A stretch of 64,000 bases of DNA from contig NZ_JOEE01000008.1 in the NCBI RefSeq assembly GCF_000720925.1, forward strand, positions 124,001 to 188,000, read 5' to 3'. Under the pieces are notes generated by a model that did no database searches, had not been told where the DNA came from, and saw only the letters and a program-made list of their open reading frames with translations. Positions 15,655 to 23,962 of this stretch are shown piece by piece. Numbering within the stretch: the stretch's first letter is position 1; each line of letters begins with the position of its first letter. Both the position numbers and the translations under genes were made by a program. Source of the stretch: Phycicoccus jejuensis (GTDB lineage Bacteria; Actinomycetota; Actinomycetes; Actinomycetales; Dermatophilaceae).

Positions 15655-17847
15655 TCAGCTCGTGCGGCCCTGGCGCTCCCAGACCCGGTGCGTCGACAGC
15701 GCCCGGACGAGGTCGCCCGCGAGGCCGTCGAGGTCGCCGGTCAGCACCCCCGGCGCCGAGGTGTCGACGCCGAGCCGCTCCGCGATCGAGGGCTCGAGGA
15801 CGGCCACCGGCTTCGCGTGCCGCAGCGCCTCGCTGACGAGAGTGGTGACCCGCGGGTCGACGGCGGGCACGGTCGCGTCGACGACCGGCTCGTCACCGAG
15901 CGGCGGCGGGGCGTCGGCGAGGACGACGGCGTCGAGCTCCACCGACCGGGCCGTGTGGAGTGTGCGGTGTGCCTGCTCCGGCCGGTCCGGCCAGACCGGG
16001 CCGCCCACCGGCGCGACGAGGAGGACCGTGACGAGCGCCTCGCGCAGCGCCGTGGTCAACGCCTCCACGTCCGCGGGGTCGGTGTCGGCCGACACGACGA
16101 CCCCCACCTGGCGCCCCTCGACCGGCCACTCGCGGCCGATCTGCGAGAGCGCCGGGCTCGGCTCCACCTCGGGGACGTCGACGCTCGCCGGCGCCGGCAT
16201 CCCCAGTCGGGTGGCGACCCGCGCGGCCAGCCCGTCGTCCACCTGTGCGAGCGCGAGCAGCTGCCTGGTCCGGATCGTGGAGTCCCAGCACTTGCCGAGC
16301 TCGAAGGCGTACGCGGCGACGATGTGGTCCTGCTCGACCGGGCTCATGCTGACCCAGAACTGCCGGGTCTGGCTGAAGTGGTCCTCGAAGGACGCCGGGT
16401 TGCGACGGACCTTGGTCGCCTCGGCCGCGACGGCCGCCGGGAAGTCCTGCAGGGCCGGCTCGCCGGCGCCGACCGTGAACGGGCAGCCACCGTCGAGGCT
16501 GTTGGGCTTGTACGGCGCCACTCCGCCGTGGACCGCGCTCTGGTGCATGCCGTCGCGCAGCATGTCGTTGACCGGGGCGTGCGTCCGGTTGACCGGCAGC
16601 TGGTTGAAGTTCGGGCCGCCGAGGCGCGTCAGCTGGGTGTCGACGTAGGAGAAGAGCCGCGCCTGGAGCAGCGGGTCGTCGGTGACGTCGATGCCCGGCA
16701 CGAGGTGCCCGAGGTGGAAGGCGACCTGCTCGGTCTCGGCGAAGAAGTTCGTCGGCGTCGCGTTGAGCGTCAGCTCACCGATCGGCTGCACCGGGGCGAG
16801 CTCCTCGGGGACCAGCTTGGTGGGGTCGAGCAGGTCGATGCCCTCGAAGGTCTGGTCCGGGGTGTCGGGGAAGACCTGGACGCCGAGCTCCCACTGGGGG
16901 AACGCCCCGGCCTCGATGGCGTCGTAGAGGTCGCGCCGGTGGAAGTCGGGGTCGAACCCGGCGAGCATCTGCGCCTCCTCCCAGACGAGGGAGTGCACCC
17001 CCAGCCGCGGCTTCCAGTGGAACTTCGCGAGCGAGCTCGAGCCGTCCGCGGCGACGAGCCGGAAGGTGTGGACGCCGAAGCCCTCCATCGTCCGGTAGGA
17101 GCGGGGGATGCCGCGGTCGGACATGTTCCACATCGTGTGGTGCTGCGCCTCGGTGTGCAGCGACACGAAGTCCCAGAAGGTGTCGTGCGCCGACTGGGCC
17201 TGCGGGATCTCGCGGTCGGGGTGCGGCTTGCCCGCGTGGATGACGTCCGGGAACTTGATGCCGTCCTGGATGAAGAAGACCGGGATGTTGTTGCCGACGA
17301 GGTCGAAGACCCCCTCCGAGGTGTAGAACTTCGTCGCGAACCCCCGCGTGTCACGGACGGTGTCCGCCGAGCCGCGGGAGCCGAGGACGGTCGAGAACCG
17401 GACGAAGACGGGGGTGAGGACGTCCTTGCCGAGGAACGCCGCGCGGGAGAGGTCGCCCGCGGTGCCGTAGCCGAGGAAGACGCCGTGCGCGCCCGTGCCC
17501 CGGGCGTGCACCACCCGCTCGGGGATGCGCTCGTGGTCGAAGTGCGTCATCTTCTCGCGGAAGTGGTGGTCCTGCAGCAACGTCGGCCCCCGCTCGCCGG
17601 CCTTGAGCGAGTGGTCGGTGTCGCGCAGCCGGGTGCCGGTCGACGTGGTCAGGTACTCGCCCTGCTGGGCGAAGTCCGTGGGGTCCGCCTCGAGGGACAC
17701 CCCCGTCGGGGTGCGGGGCTCGGGGGTCCCCTGCTCCGGCTTCGGGGGCGGCGGGGGACGGGGGTCGGTGGGCTCCTCCAGCGTGGGCGGCTCCGAGGAC
17801 GGGGCTCCGGGGACCGTGGCGGTCGGGTCGGGTGTCGTGTCGCTCAT
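15655..17847 (-). CDS. katE: Large-subunit catalase (HPII/KatE type)
   Basis: Haem catalase, 730 aa from the ATG at 17847, which lies just downstream of a SigB-like promoter. The first 55 residues are Pro-rich. The catalytic His is H114 in RVVHARGTGAHG, and the proximal haem Tyr is in RLFSYVDTQLTRLG. Past residue about 560 comes a flavodoxin/DJ-1-like C-terminal domain (VGVVVSADTDPADVEALTTA), which marks the large-subunit clade. It degrades H2O2 in the cytoplasm. An in-frame GTG at 17886 would begin upstream of the promoter and is unlikely. Confidence 0.95.
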   Translation of the reverse strand: MSDTTPDPTATVPGAPSSEPPTLEEPTDPRPPPPPKPEQGTPEPRTPTGVSLEADPTDFAQQGEYLTTSTGTRLRDTDHSLKAGERGPTLLQDHHFREKMTHFDHERIPERVVHARGTGAHGVFLGYGTAGDLSRAAFLGKDVLTPVFVRFSTVLGSRGSADTVRDTRGFATKFYTSEGVFDLVGNNIPVFFIQDGIKFPDVIHAGKPHPDREIPQAQSAHDTFWDFVSLHTEAQHHTMWNMSDRGIPRSYRTMEGFGVHTFRLVAADGSSSLAKFHWKPRLGVHSLVWEEAQMLAGFDPDFHRRDLYDAIEAGAFPQWELGVQVFPDTPDQTFEGIDLLDPTKLVPEELAPVQPIGELTLNATPTNFFAETEQVAFHLGHLVPGIDVTDDPLLQARLFSYVDTQLTRLGGPNFNQLPVNRTHAPVNDMLRDGMHQSAVHGGVAPYKPNSLDGGCPFTVGAGEPALQDFPAAVAAEATKVRRNPASFEDHFSQTRQFWVSMSPVEQDHIVAAYAFELGKCWDSTIRTRQLLALAQVDDGLAARVATRLGMPAPASVDVPEVEPSPALSQIGREWPVEGRQVGVVVSADTDPADVEALTTALREALVTVLLVAPVGGPVWPDRPEQAHRTLHTARSVELDAVVLADAPPPLGDEPVVDATVPAVDPRVTTLVSEALRHAKPVAVLEPSIAERLGVDTSAPGVLTGDLDGLAGDLVRALSTHRVWERQGRTS

Positions 17848-17856
17848 GCGGCGCGG

Positions 17857-17881
17857 ATACCCCTGCGCCCCGGGGCCATGC
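17857..17881 (-). promoter_or_regulatory. SigB/SigF-type promoter of katE
   Basis: On the minus strand GCAT (17881-17878), 15 bp spacer, GGGTAT (17862-17857). The ATG follows the -10 box by 9 nt, so the mRNA has nearly no leader. catB of Streptomyces coelicolor is a known SigB target, which supports the reading. Confidence 0.6.
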
Positions 17882-17914
17882 GTCACCGTGGCGACGGGTG
17901 TCCGCGGGCTCGTC

Positions 17915-17920
17915 TAGGGT
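17915..17920 (+). promoter_or_regulatory. Possible -10 box for the hybrid kinase gene
   Basis: TAGGGT, the hexamer used repeatedly as -10 in this window. It would start a transcript about 60 nt upstream of the ATG at 17988, back to back with the katE promoter. A GTG at 17931 in the same frame is an alternative, near-leaderless start. Confidence 0.4.
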
Positions 17921-17987
17921 GAGTGACGGAGTGCCGGAGGTCCAACCAACGGCTGACCGGCGCTCCGTGCGACACGCCAGGACCTCG

Positions 17988-20435
17988 ATGACCGACCCGT
18001 CCCCCCGGGCCCGCGCGCGCGACCCGCGCGAGAGCCCCCGGGCCTTGCTCGACTCCCTGTTCCCCGGCGGCGACGAGACCTCCGCCCTCGCCCGCTCGAC
18101 CGACTGGTCGGCGACCTCGCTCGGCGATCCCTCGACGTGGCGACCGGAGCTCGCCGCGGCGATCCGAACGGTCCTCCCCGCGAGCATCCCGATGCTCCTG
18201 TGGTGGGGCGAGGACCTCGTCCAGGTCTACAACGACGCCTACCGTCCGGTCTGCGGCGTCAAGCACCCCCGCTCGATGGGCCAGCCGGCCGCGCAGTGCT
18301 GGCCCGAGGCCTGGCCGGAGCTCGGACCCCGCGTGCGGCGGGTCGTCGAGAAGGGCGTACCGGACCACGAGGAGGCGCTCCTGCTGCTCCTCCAGCGCCA
18401 CGGCTTCGTCGAGGAGACGTACTGGCGCTACTCCTTCAGCCCGGTGCGGGCGGCCGACGGGGAGGTCCTCGGGGTCTTCGTCGCGACGACCGAGGTGACG
18501 CCCGTCGTCGTCGAGGGCTACCGCTCGGCCGTCGTCCGCGAGCTGGCGGCCCTGCCGAGCCTCGCGGTCGGCTCGGCGCAGGAGGCGGCCACGCGGGTCG
18601 TCGAGCTCCTCGCCGCCGACCGTCGGGCCGTACCCTTCGCGGCCCTGCACCTGCCCGACGGCGACGGCGCCCTCGTCCGGGCGGCGAGCACCGGTGTCGT
18701 GGACGGGGGTGAGGTCGTCCCCGCCCGCGTCGAGGAGGCCGGGGCGCACGCGCTCGCCGTGTCGGGACGGACCCGCTCGGCGCAGCACGTCGGGATCGGC
18801 CCGGGGGACCTCGTCGTCGAGCCCCCTCCGCTGGCCGGCCACCGCCCGACCGGTCTGGTGCACGTCCCGCTCGGGACGGCGGAGGGTCCCCTCGAGGGTG
18901 TGCTGACCCTCGGCCTCACGCCGTACCGCTCCGTCGACGAGGAGTACGAGCGCTTCGTGACCCTCCTCGCGCATCAGATCTCCACCCTCCTCGGCGACGT
19001 CCGCGGGGCGGCGGCCGAGCGGGCCCGGGTGGCGGCCTACGCCGAGCTCGACGCCGCGAAGAGCGCCGTCGTCGCCAACGTCAGCCACGAGTTCCGCACC
19101 CCGCTCACCGTCGTGCTCGCGGCCGCGCGCGAGCTGCGCGGTCTCGACCTGGCGGCGGACGAGGCGCAGCAGCACCTCGACGCCGTGGAGCGGGCCGCGG
19201 TCCGCCTCGACCGCCTCGTCGGGGCCCTGCTCGACGTCGCCCGGGCCGAGGCGGGTCGGCTCGAGGTCGAGCGTGCGGCGGTCGACCTGGGTGGGCTGAC
19301 CCGGGACGTGGTGGCCATGTTCCGCAGCGCCGTCGAGGCGGCGGGCCTCGTGCTCGACGCCGACGTCGAGGACGTCGTGGCCCTCGCCCACCCCGACTCC
19401 TGGAGCACCGTCGTCGCCAACCTGCTGTCCAACGCCTACCGCTTCACCGCGGACGGCAGCATCTGCGTGGCCCTGCGGCGGGAGGGCGATGACGTCGTCC
19501 TCGAGGTCGCCGACACCGGCCGGGGCATCGCGCCCGACGAGGTCGACGCCGTGCTCGAGCGGTTCAGCCGCGGCCCCGGTCGTCCGGTCCGCGGCCACAC
19601 GGGGACGGGCATCGGGCTGGCCCACGCGCGGGACCTCGTCCGGGCGCACGGCGGCTCCCTGACGCTGGAGCCGGGCGCGGGAGGAGGCACGCTCGCCCGC
19701 GTCCGGGTGCCGGTCGGCGACCCTGGCGGTGGCGGCACGCCCGCACCCGTCGTCAGCGACTCCTCTCTCGTCGCCGGGCTGCTCGACGGGGCGGTGACCG
19801 CCGGTCGTCGCGAGCCGGTCGCCGTCGACGAGGGAATGCCCGACGACCGCCCGCTCCTCGTCCTCGTCGAGGACCACGACGACGTGAGCGGCTACCTCCG
19901 GCGGATGCTCGAGGGGGACGGGTGGCGGGTGGTCGCCGTCCCCGACGTCCCGGCCGCGCTCGCCGTCCCGGTCGTCCCGGACCTCCTGCTCTGCGACGTC
20001 ATGCTCCCCGGCCCGAGTGGGCTCGACCTCGTCCGCGTGCTGCGGGCCGAAAGACGCTGGAGCACGGTGCCGATCGTCCTGCTCACGGCGCGCTCCGGGG
20101 CACGGGAGGCGGCGGAGGGGCTGGCCGCCGGCGCCGACGACCACGTCGCGAAGCCCTTCGACCCCGTCGAGCTCCTCGCACGGCTGCGCACGCACCACGA
20201 GCTCGCCCGGCGGCGCAACAGGCTCGTCGACGAGGCCGAGACCCGGGCCGAGAACCTCGAGGTCGCGCTGCGCACCAACCGCAGCATCGGGATGGCCGTC
20301 GGGGTGCTCATGGCGCGCCACCGGGTCCCGAGCGAGCGGGCCTTCGAGATGCTGCGCCGGCGCAGCACGTCGACCAACCGCAAGCTGCGCGACATCGCCG
20401 AGGAGGTCGTGCACACCGGCGTGCTCCCGGGCTGA
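17988..20435 (+). CDS. Hybrid sensor histidine kinase: PAS-GAF-HisKA-HATPase-REC-ANTAR
   Basis: 815 aa. Order of domains: PAS-like sensor (about 40-160, with IPMLLWWGEDLVQVYNDAYR), GAF (about 175-335), HisKA with phospho-acceptor H367 in ANVSHEFRTPLT, HATPase_c with N-box VANLLSNAYRF and G-box DTGRGI...GTGIGLAHA, receiver with phospho-acceptor D670 in LLCDVMLPGPSG, and an ANTAR domain (about 755-812, IGMAVGVLMARH...AFEMLRRRS). No membrane helix, so the signal is cytoplasmic. ANTAR domains bind paired hairpins in nascent RNA and prevent termination, so kinase, receiver and RNA-binding output appear fused in one chain. The start is the ATG with AGGA upstream. No separate response regulator gene is adjacent. 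Confidence 0.93.
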   Translation: MTDPSPRARARDPRESPRALLDSLFPGGDETSALARSTDWSATSLGDPSTWRPELAAAIRTVLPASIPMLLWWGEDLVQVYNDAYRPVCGVKHPRSMGQPAAQCWPEAWPELGPRVRRVVEKGVPDHEEALLLLLQRHGFVEETYWRYSFSPVRAADGEVLGVFVATTEVTPVVVEGYRSAVVRELAALPSLAVGSAQEAATRVVELLAADRRAVPFAALHLPDGDGALVRAASTGVVDGGEVVPARVEEAGAHALAVSGRTRSAQHVGIGPGDLVVEPPPLAGHRPTGLVHVPLGTAEGPLEGVLTLGLTPYRSVDEEYERFVTLLAHQISTLLGDVRGAAAERARVAAYAELDAAKSAVVANVSHEFRTPLTVVLAAARELRGLDLAADEAQQHLDAVERAAVRLDRLVGALLDVARAEAGRLEVERAAVDLGGLTRDVVAMFRSAVEAAGLVLDADVEDVVALAHPDSWSTVVANLLSNAYRFTADGSICVALRREGDDVVLEVADTGRGIAPDEVDAVLERFSRGPGRPVRGHTGTGIGLAHARDLVRAHGGSLTLEPGAGGGTLARVRVPVGDPGGGGTPAPVVSDSSLVAGLLDGAVTAGRREPVAVDEGMPDDRPLLVLVEDHDDVSGYLRRMLEGDGWRVVAVPDVPAALAVPVVPDLLLCDVMLPGPSGLDLVRVLRAERRWSTVPIVLLTARSGAREAAEGLAAGADDHVAKPFDPVELLARLRTHHELARRRNRLVDEAETRAENLEVALRTNRSIGMAVGVLMARHRVPSERAFEMLRRRSTSTNRKLRDIAEEVVHTGVLPG

Positions 20436-20518
20436 TACCCCGTCCTCAGCGACGTACGCACCACCCAGTCCACTGTTCGACGCGCCTCCCCGCCCCGCGC
20501 AACGGCCCGGTCGTCTAC

Positions 20519-20543
20519 GAATGAGGTTGAGACGCAGGGGTAG
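20519..20543 (+). promoter_or_regulatory. SigB/SigF-type promoter of the DUF4383-MBL unit
   Basis: GAAT (20519-20522), 15 bp spacer, GGGTAG (20538-20543), 33 nt upstream of the start at 20577. Confidence 0.5.
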
Positions 20544-20576
20544 AGACCAGCCAGCACCTACTCCAAGGAGGGACCC

Positions 20577-21059
20577 ATGTCCACGTCACCCCACAGGTCC
20601 GAGCGCGCCGACACCCACCGACCCGGCGTGCACCCCGCCCGCCGCGCCGCGCAGGTCTTCGGCGTCGTCTTCCTCGTCGTCGGCATCCTCGGCTTCGTGC
20701 CGGGCATCACGACCGACTACGACCAGCTGGAGGTCGCGGGCCACCAGTCGCACGCGATGCTCCTCGGCATCTTCCAGGTCTCGGTCCTGCACAACGTCGT
20801 CCACCTGCTCTTCGGCGTCGCCGGTCTGCTCATGTCCCGGACGGCGGGCGCCGCGCGCACCTACCTCGTCGGCGGCGGGGTCGTCTACCTCGTGCTCTGG
20901 CTCTACGGCCTCGTGGTGGACGAGACCTCGCAGGCGAACTTCGTGCCCCTCGACACCGCCGACGACTGGCTGCACCTCGCCCTCGGGGTCGTGCTCGTCG
21001 CCCTCGGGATTGCCACGACGCGCCGTGCGCCGGCCGACGGGGAGCGTGCCCGCGCATGA
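20577..21059 (+). CDS. DUF4383 membrane protein (copy 2)
   Basis: 160 aa with four predicted membrane helices, preceded by a strong AAGGAGGG ribosome site. GILGFVPGITTDYDQLEVAGHQSHAMLLGIFQVSVLHNVVH lines up with copy 1 at 13276 over its whole length (shown here only as position: residues about 35-75). The family has no known function. The stop overlaps the start of the metallo-hydrolase gene (ATGA), so the two products are made together. Confidence 0.88.
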   Translation: MSTSPHRSERADTHRPGVHPARRAAQVFGVVFLVVGILGFVPGITTDYDQLEVAGHQSHAMLLGIFQVSVLHNVVHLLFGVAGLLMSRTAGAARTYLVGGGVVYLVLWLYGLVVDETSQANFVPLDTADDWLHLALGVVLVALGIATTRRAPADGERARA

Positions 21060-21937
21060 GCAGGGTCCTCGAGCTGCCCCTCCCGGGAACGGATCCCGGG
21101 GAGGGGCGGCCCGACGGGCTGGTCGTCGTCGGCAACGCCACGACGCTCCTCCACGTGGGGGGTCTCACCGTCCTCACCGACCCGACCTTCGTGCACCGGC
21201 ACGAGTCGGTCGACCTCGGTCACGGGCTGAGCACCCGACGGCTCCTGGACCCGGCGATGGACATCGACGACCTGCCGCCGATCGACCTGGTCCTCCTCTC
21301 GCACCTCCACGGCGACCACTTCGACCAGGTGGCACAGGCCCGGCTCGACCACGACCTGCCGGTCGTCACCACCCCGGAGTCGGCCTCGGCGCTGCACGAG
21401 CTCGGCTTCCACGCGGCGCTCGGGCTCGACACCTGGGACGCGGTCGTCGTCACGCGTGGCGACAGCCGCGTGCGGATCACCTCGACCCCCGGGCGGCACG
21501 GCCCGCCCGGCGCCGGGCTCGTCCTGCCCGACGTCATGGGCAGCGTCCTCGAGTGGGAGGCGGACGGTCGTGGGCGCCGCCTCTACGTCACCGGTGACAC
21601 CCTCGCGATCGACGACCTGCGGGAGGTCCCGCTGCGGCACCCCGACATCGACGTCGCACTCTTCCATCTCGGCGGCACGCGCGTCCTCGGGGTGCTCGTG
21701 ACGATGGACGCCGACCAGGGTGTCGAGGCGATGCGGATGGTCGACCCGCGACAGGTCGTCCCCGTGCACCACGAGGACTACGACGTCTTCACCTCATCCC
21801 TCGACGACTTCCTCGAGGCCGCGACGGCCGCCGGCTTGAGCGACCGCGTGGTCGTCGTCGACCGCGGCCGTGAGCACCTCATGACTCCACCCGAGGACGG
21901 CACCGCCGGCGGGGTTGGTCCGCCGGGGGCGGGGTAG
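21056..21937 (+). CDS. MBL-fold metallo-hydrolase (UlaG-like)
   Basis: 293 aa. The metal site is SHLHGDHFD (residues about 81-89), the HxHxDH signature of the metallo-beta-lactamase fold, with later His/Asp in RHGPPGAG, VTGDTLA and VPVHHEDYD. The overall pattern, starting with GNATTLLHVGGLTVLTDP, is that of UlaG/YtnP-like hydrolases acting on small molecules. Substrate unknown. Coupled by ATGA to the DUF4383 gene. Its TAG stop is part of the -10 box of the next gene. Confidence 0.88.
   Translation: MSRVLELPLPGTDPGEGRPDGLVVVGNATTLLHVGGLTVLTDPTFVHRHESVDLGHGLSTRRLLDPAMDIDDLPPIDLVLLSHLHGDHFDQVAQARLDHDLPVVTTPESASALHELGFHAALGLDTWDAVVVTRGDSRVRITSTPGRHGPPGAGLVLPDVMGSVLEWEADGRGRRLYVTGDTLAIDDLREVPLRHPDIDVALFHLGGTRVLGVLVTMDADQGVEAMRMVDPRQVVPVHHEDYDVFTSSLDDFLEAATAAGLSDRVVVVDRGREHLMTPPEDGTAGGVGPPGAG
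21913..21937 (+). promoter_or_regulatory. SigB/SigF-type promoter of the 58-aa gene
   Basis: GGTT (21913-21916), 15 bp spacer, GGGTAG (21932-21937). The box overlaps the last codons of the metallo-hydrolase gene. The small ORF starts 44 nt downstream. Confidence 0.5.
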
Positions 21938-21980
21938 GACCCCTTCCGGCCGGTGAGCCCCGGTCGTCAGGAGGCGCACG

Positions 21981-22157
21981 ATGGGCACCGGTGAGGACGA
22001 CGGCACGCAGGAGTCCGGCGACCCGCCCCGGGTGGACGACGCGGACGTGGACCGCGACGGGGGCCCGCTGCTGCGGGACCCTCCACCCCCACCCGGGTGG
22101 ACCGACCCCTTGGAGGACTCGCCGCTCCTGCGCGGGGCGGGCTTCACGTCCGGCTGA
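21981..22157 (+). CDS. Small acidic protein of unknown function (58 aa)
   Basis: ATG at 21981 preceded by CAGGAGG at good spacing. The product is rich in Asp, Gly and Pro (begins MGTGEDDGTQESGDPPRVDD, ends PLLRGAGFTSG) with no membrane helix and little predicted order. A promoter of the SigB type lies upstream and a hairpin immediately downstream, so it looks like a complete one-gene unit. I do not recognise a family. It may be a small stress protein; that is inferred from the promoter only. Confidence 0.6.
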   Translation: MGTGEDDGTQESGDPPRVDDADVDRDGGPLLRDPPPPPGWTDPLEDSPLLRGAGFTSG

Positions 22158-22158
22158 G

Positions 22159-22180
22159 CGCCGCCGTCCCGTCGGCGGCG
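22159..22180. terminator. Hairpin between the 58-aa gene and the ANTAR gene
   Basis: CGCCGCCG-TCCCGT-CGGCGGCG, an 8-bp perfect stem between convergent genes; it can act on both. Confidence 0.65.
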
Positions 22181-22183
22181 GTG

Positions 22184-22453
22184 TCAGGGCCGGCGCGACG
22201 GCCGCGGGACGGGCAGCGCTCCGGTGTCCGCGACCTCGCCGGCCACGTCGCGCAGCGTGGCGTTGAGCGTCATGCTCGTGGACCGCAGGAGCGCGAAGGC
22301 GGTCTCCCGGTCGGCGCGGAAAGTGGTCATGAGGATGCCGACCGCCATCCCGATGGTCCGGCTGCTCTCGAGCGCCGCGCGCAGGTTGGTGTTGTCGGCC
22401 CGACGCACGTGCGACTCGATGACGAGTGCGGCCAGGGCCGACCCGCGCACCAC
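22184..22453 (-). pseudogene. ANTAR-domain protein, N-terminus lost at the island junction
   Basis: 89 aa reading from a GTG at 22453. The ANTAR helices are clear (SRTIGMAVGILMTTFRADRE, AFALLRSTSMTLNATLRDVA) and resemble the ANTAR domain at the end of the hybrid kinase at 17988. GAF-ANTAR proteins usually have about 150 further residues in front. Here the frame stays open upstream through VRAPPSRRQVATQRHADVVR until it meets the TAG stop of the monooxygenase gene at 22525-22523. The 5' part of the gene therefore ends at the island boundary, with its promoter gone. A short ANTAR-only protein could still be made if a new promoter exists. Confidence 0.7.
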
Positions 22454-22522
22454 GTCCGCGTGGCGTTGCGTCGCGACCTGGCGACGGCTCGGCGGGGCGC
22501 GAACGTCTCGTGCGTTGGCGGA

Positions 22523-22834
22523 CTACGGGAGCTTGGACGCGAGGACGTCGGCCGCCAGGATCTCGGGTGCTGCGCCGAGGAGGTGCTGGTTGGCCATCAG
22601 GGCTGCGACGATGGCGCCGTTGGCGTGGGCGTCGCGAGCGGCCTCGTCGGGGAATGCATCGAAGATCCAGAAGGTGTCGGCGTGGGTCCTGACCGCGAAC
22701 CAGACAATCGTTCCTACTTCCTCGTTGGCGAGCGCGACAGCGCCGGCGAGCAGATCGGCGAGCGCGTCGTGCTGTCCATCGGCCGCGACGATCTTGGCGA
22801 CGAAGGCATACGGAAGTGATGCGGGTGTGGACAT
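22523..22834 (-). CDS. Antibiotic biosynthesis monooxygenase (ABM)-family protein
   Basis: 103 aa, a one-domain dimeric alpha-beta barrel: YAFVAKIVAADGQHDALADLL, then EEVGTIVWFAVRTHADTFWIFDAF and DEAARDAHANGAIVAALM. Family members are quinol monooxygenases or bind small aromatic compounds; substrate here unknown. Divergent from a GlxA/AraC regulator 108 bp away, a common pairing in which the regulator controls the enzyme. Codon use is clearly less GC-biased than the host genes, so it was probably acquired together with its regulator. Confidence 0.85.
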   Translation of the reverse strand: MSTPASLPYAFVAKIVAADGQHDALADLLAGAVALANEEVGTIVWFAVRTHADTFWIFDAFPDEAARDAHANGAIVAALMANQHLLGAAPEILAADVLASKLP

Positions 22835-22942
22835 GAGGGGTTCTCCTAGGCGTCGAGGTTTCTTGGTGAAGCGAGTTCAGCGTATGACGACCAAGGGCAT
22901 GTGAGAAGTGGCGTATACGGCAGTATTGCTATTGTTCGCGCC
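22835..22942. promoter_or_regulatory. Divergent intergenic region of the monooxygenase/GlxA pair
   Basis: 108 bp holding both promoters. An 8-bp palindrome CGTATACG (22912-22919) lies 23 bp before the regulator start and could be part of an operator. The stretch is AT-richer than the host intergenic regions. Confidence 0.4.
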
Positions 22943-23884
22943 ATGCGTATCGGACTGATCGCGATCGACGGCTGCTTCGGTTCGGCTGTCGCGTCGGTCA
23001 TCGACATCGTGCGGGTGGCCGACGGAGCCCGCGGCGATGTCGACCCGCGGATCGACCCGATCGAACTCGCCATCCTCGGACCGAAACGGAGAGTGACCAC
23101 GACGGCATCGATGACCCTGTCGGTGGACCACCCACTGTCGGAGTCCGCAGAGTTCGACGTGGTCGTCGTCCCTGCGCTTGGAACCCTCACGGCCGCCGCT
23201 ACCAACGACGCCCTCCAGAGCCGAGATGCTCGTTCGGTTATCGCCTCGCTCGGGCGCCTCGACGACGCGACCACCCGGATCGCCGCGGCGTGCACCGGCG
23301 TGTTCGCTGTCGCCGAGACCGGACGGATGCATCGTCGGCGGGCGACGACCAGCTGGTTCCTGGGGCCGGAGTTCCTGAAGCGCTATCCGACCGTCGCCCT
23401 CGATCTCGACACCATGGTCGTGGTCGACGGGAACCTCGTCACCGCCGGCGCCGCGTTCGCCCACATCGACCTCGCGCTCTCACTCGTGCGATCGATCAGC
23501 CCCGACCTGGCCCAACATGTCGCCAAGCTCCTCATCATCGACGAGCGTCCGTCGCAGGCGGCCTTCGTCGCCTACGAACATCTCCGGCACGAGGACCCGA
23601 TCGTCGTCGAGTTCGAACGCTTCGTGCGCGCCCGCCTGGACGAACCGTTCAACGTCGCCTTCGTCGCGCAGTCGCTCGGCACCAGCCGGCGCACCCTCGA
23701 ACGACGAGTCCGTGCGGCGCTCAACCTCACTCCGCTCGGCTTCGTCCAACGGCTTCGCATCGAACGAGCTCGGCACCTCTCAGCAACCACGGACCTTACC
23801 TCCGCCGAGATCGCGCTACGGGTCGGCTACGCGAACGCCGAGACTCTGCGCTCCCTCCTGCGTAGGGAGCGACGCCGTTCCTGA
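22943..23884 (+). CDS. GlxA-family transcriptional regulator (DJ-1/PfpI plus AraC HTH)
   Basis: 313 aa from the ATG at 22943; 14 extra residues would be added from 22901 but they are not family-like. Residues 1-170 form a DJ-1/PfpI domain (GLIAIDGCFGSAVASVIDIV, and AAACTGVFAVAETG where Cys sits at the nucleophile elbow). Residues about 210-313 form the AraC-type double HTH (NVAFVAQSLGTSRRTLERRV and SAEIALRVGYANAETLRSLL). It likely senses a ligand and controls the divergent monooxygenase gene. Lower GC at wobble positions than neighbours outside the island. Confidence 0.88.
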   Translation: MRIGLIAIDGCFGSAVASVIDIVRVADGARGDVDPRIDPIELAILGPKRRVTTTASMTLSVDHPLSESAEFDVVVVPALGTLTAAATNDALQSRDARSVIASLGRLDDATTRIAAACTGVFAVAETGRMHRRRATTSWFLGPEFLKRYPTVALDLDTMVVVDGNLVTAGAAFAHIDLALSLVRSISPDLAQHVAKLLIIDERPSQAAFVAYEHLRHEDPIVVEFERFVRARLDEPFNVAFVAQSLGTSRRTLERRVRAALNLTPLGFVQRLRIERARHLSATTDLTSAEIALRVGYANAETLRSLLRRERRRS

Positions 23885-23933
23885 CCTATCGCCAGGCCTG
23901 TAGCCGGTGTCCTGGTTGTTGCGGGGCAGGAGG

Positions 23934-23962
23934 TTGATGTCGCACCCGCTCAAGCGTAGATG
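23934..23962 (+). promoter_or_regulatory. Promoter of the SnoaL-MarR operon
   Basis: TTGATG (23934-23939), 17 bp spacer, TAGATG (23957-23962). It is a housekeeping-type promoter directly in front of the MarR palindrome. Confidence 0.5.
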
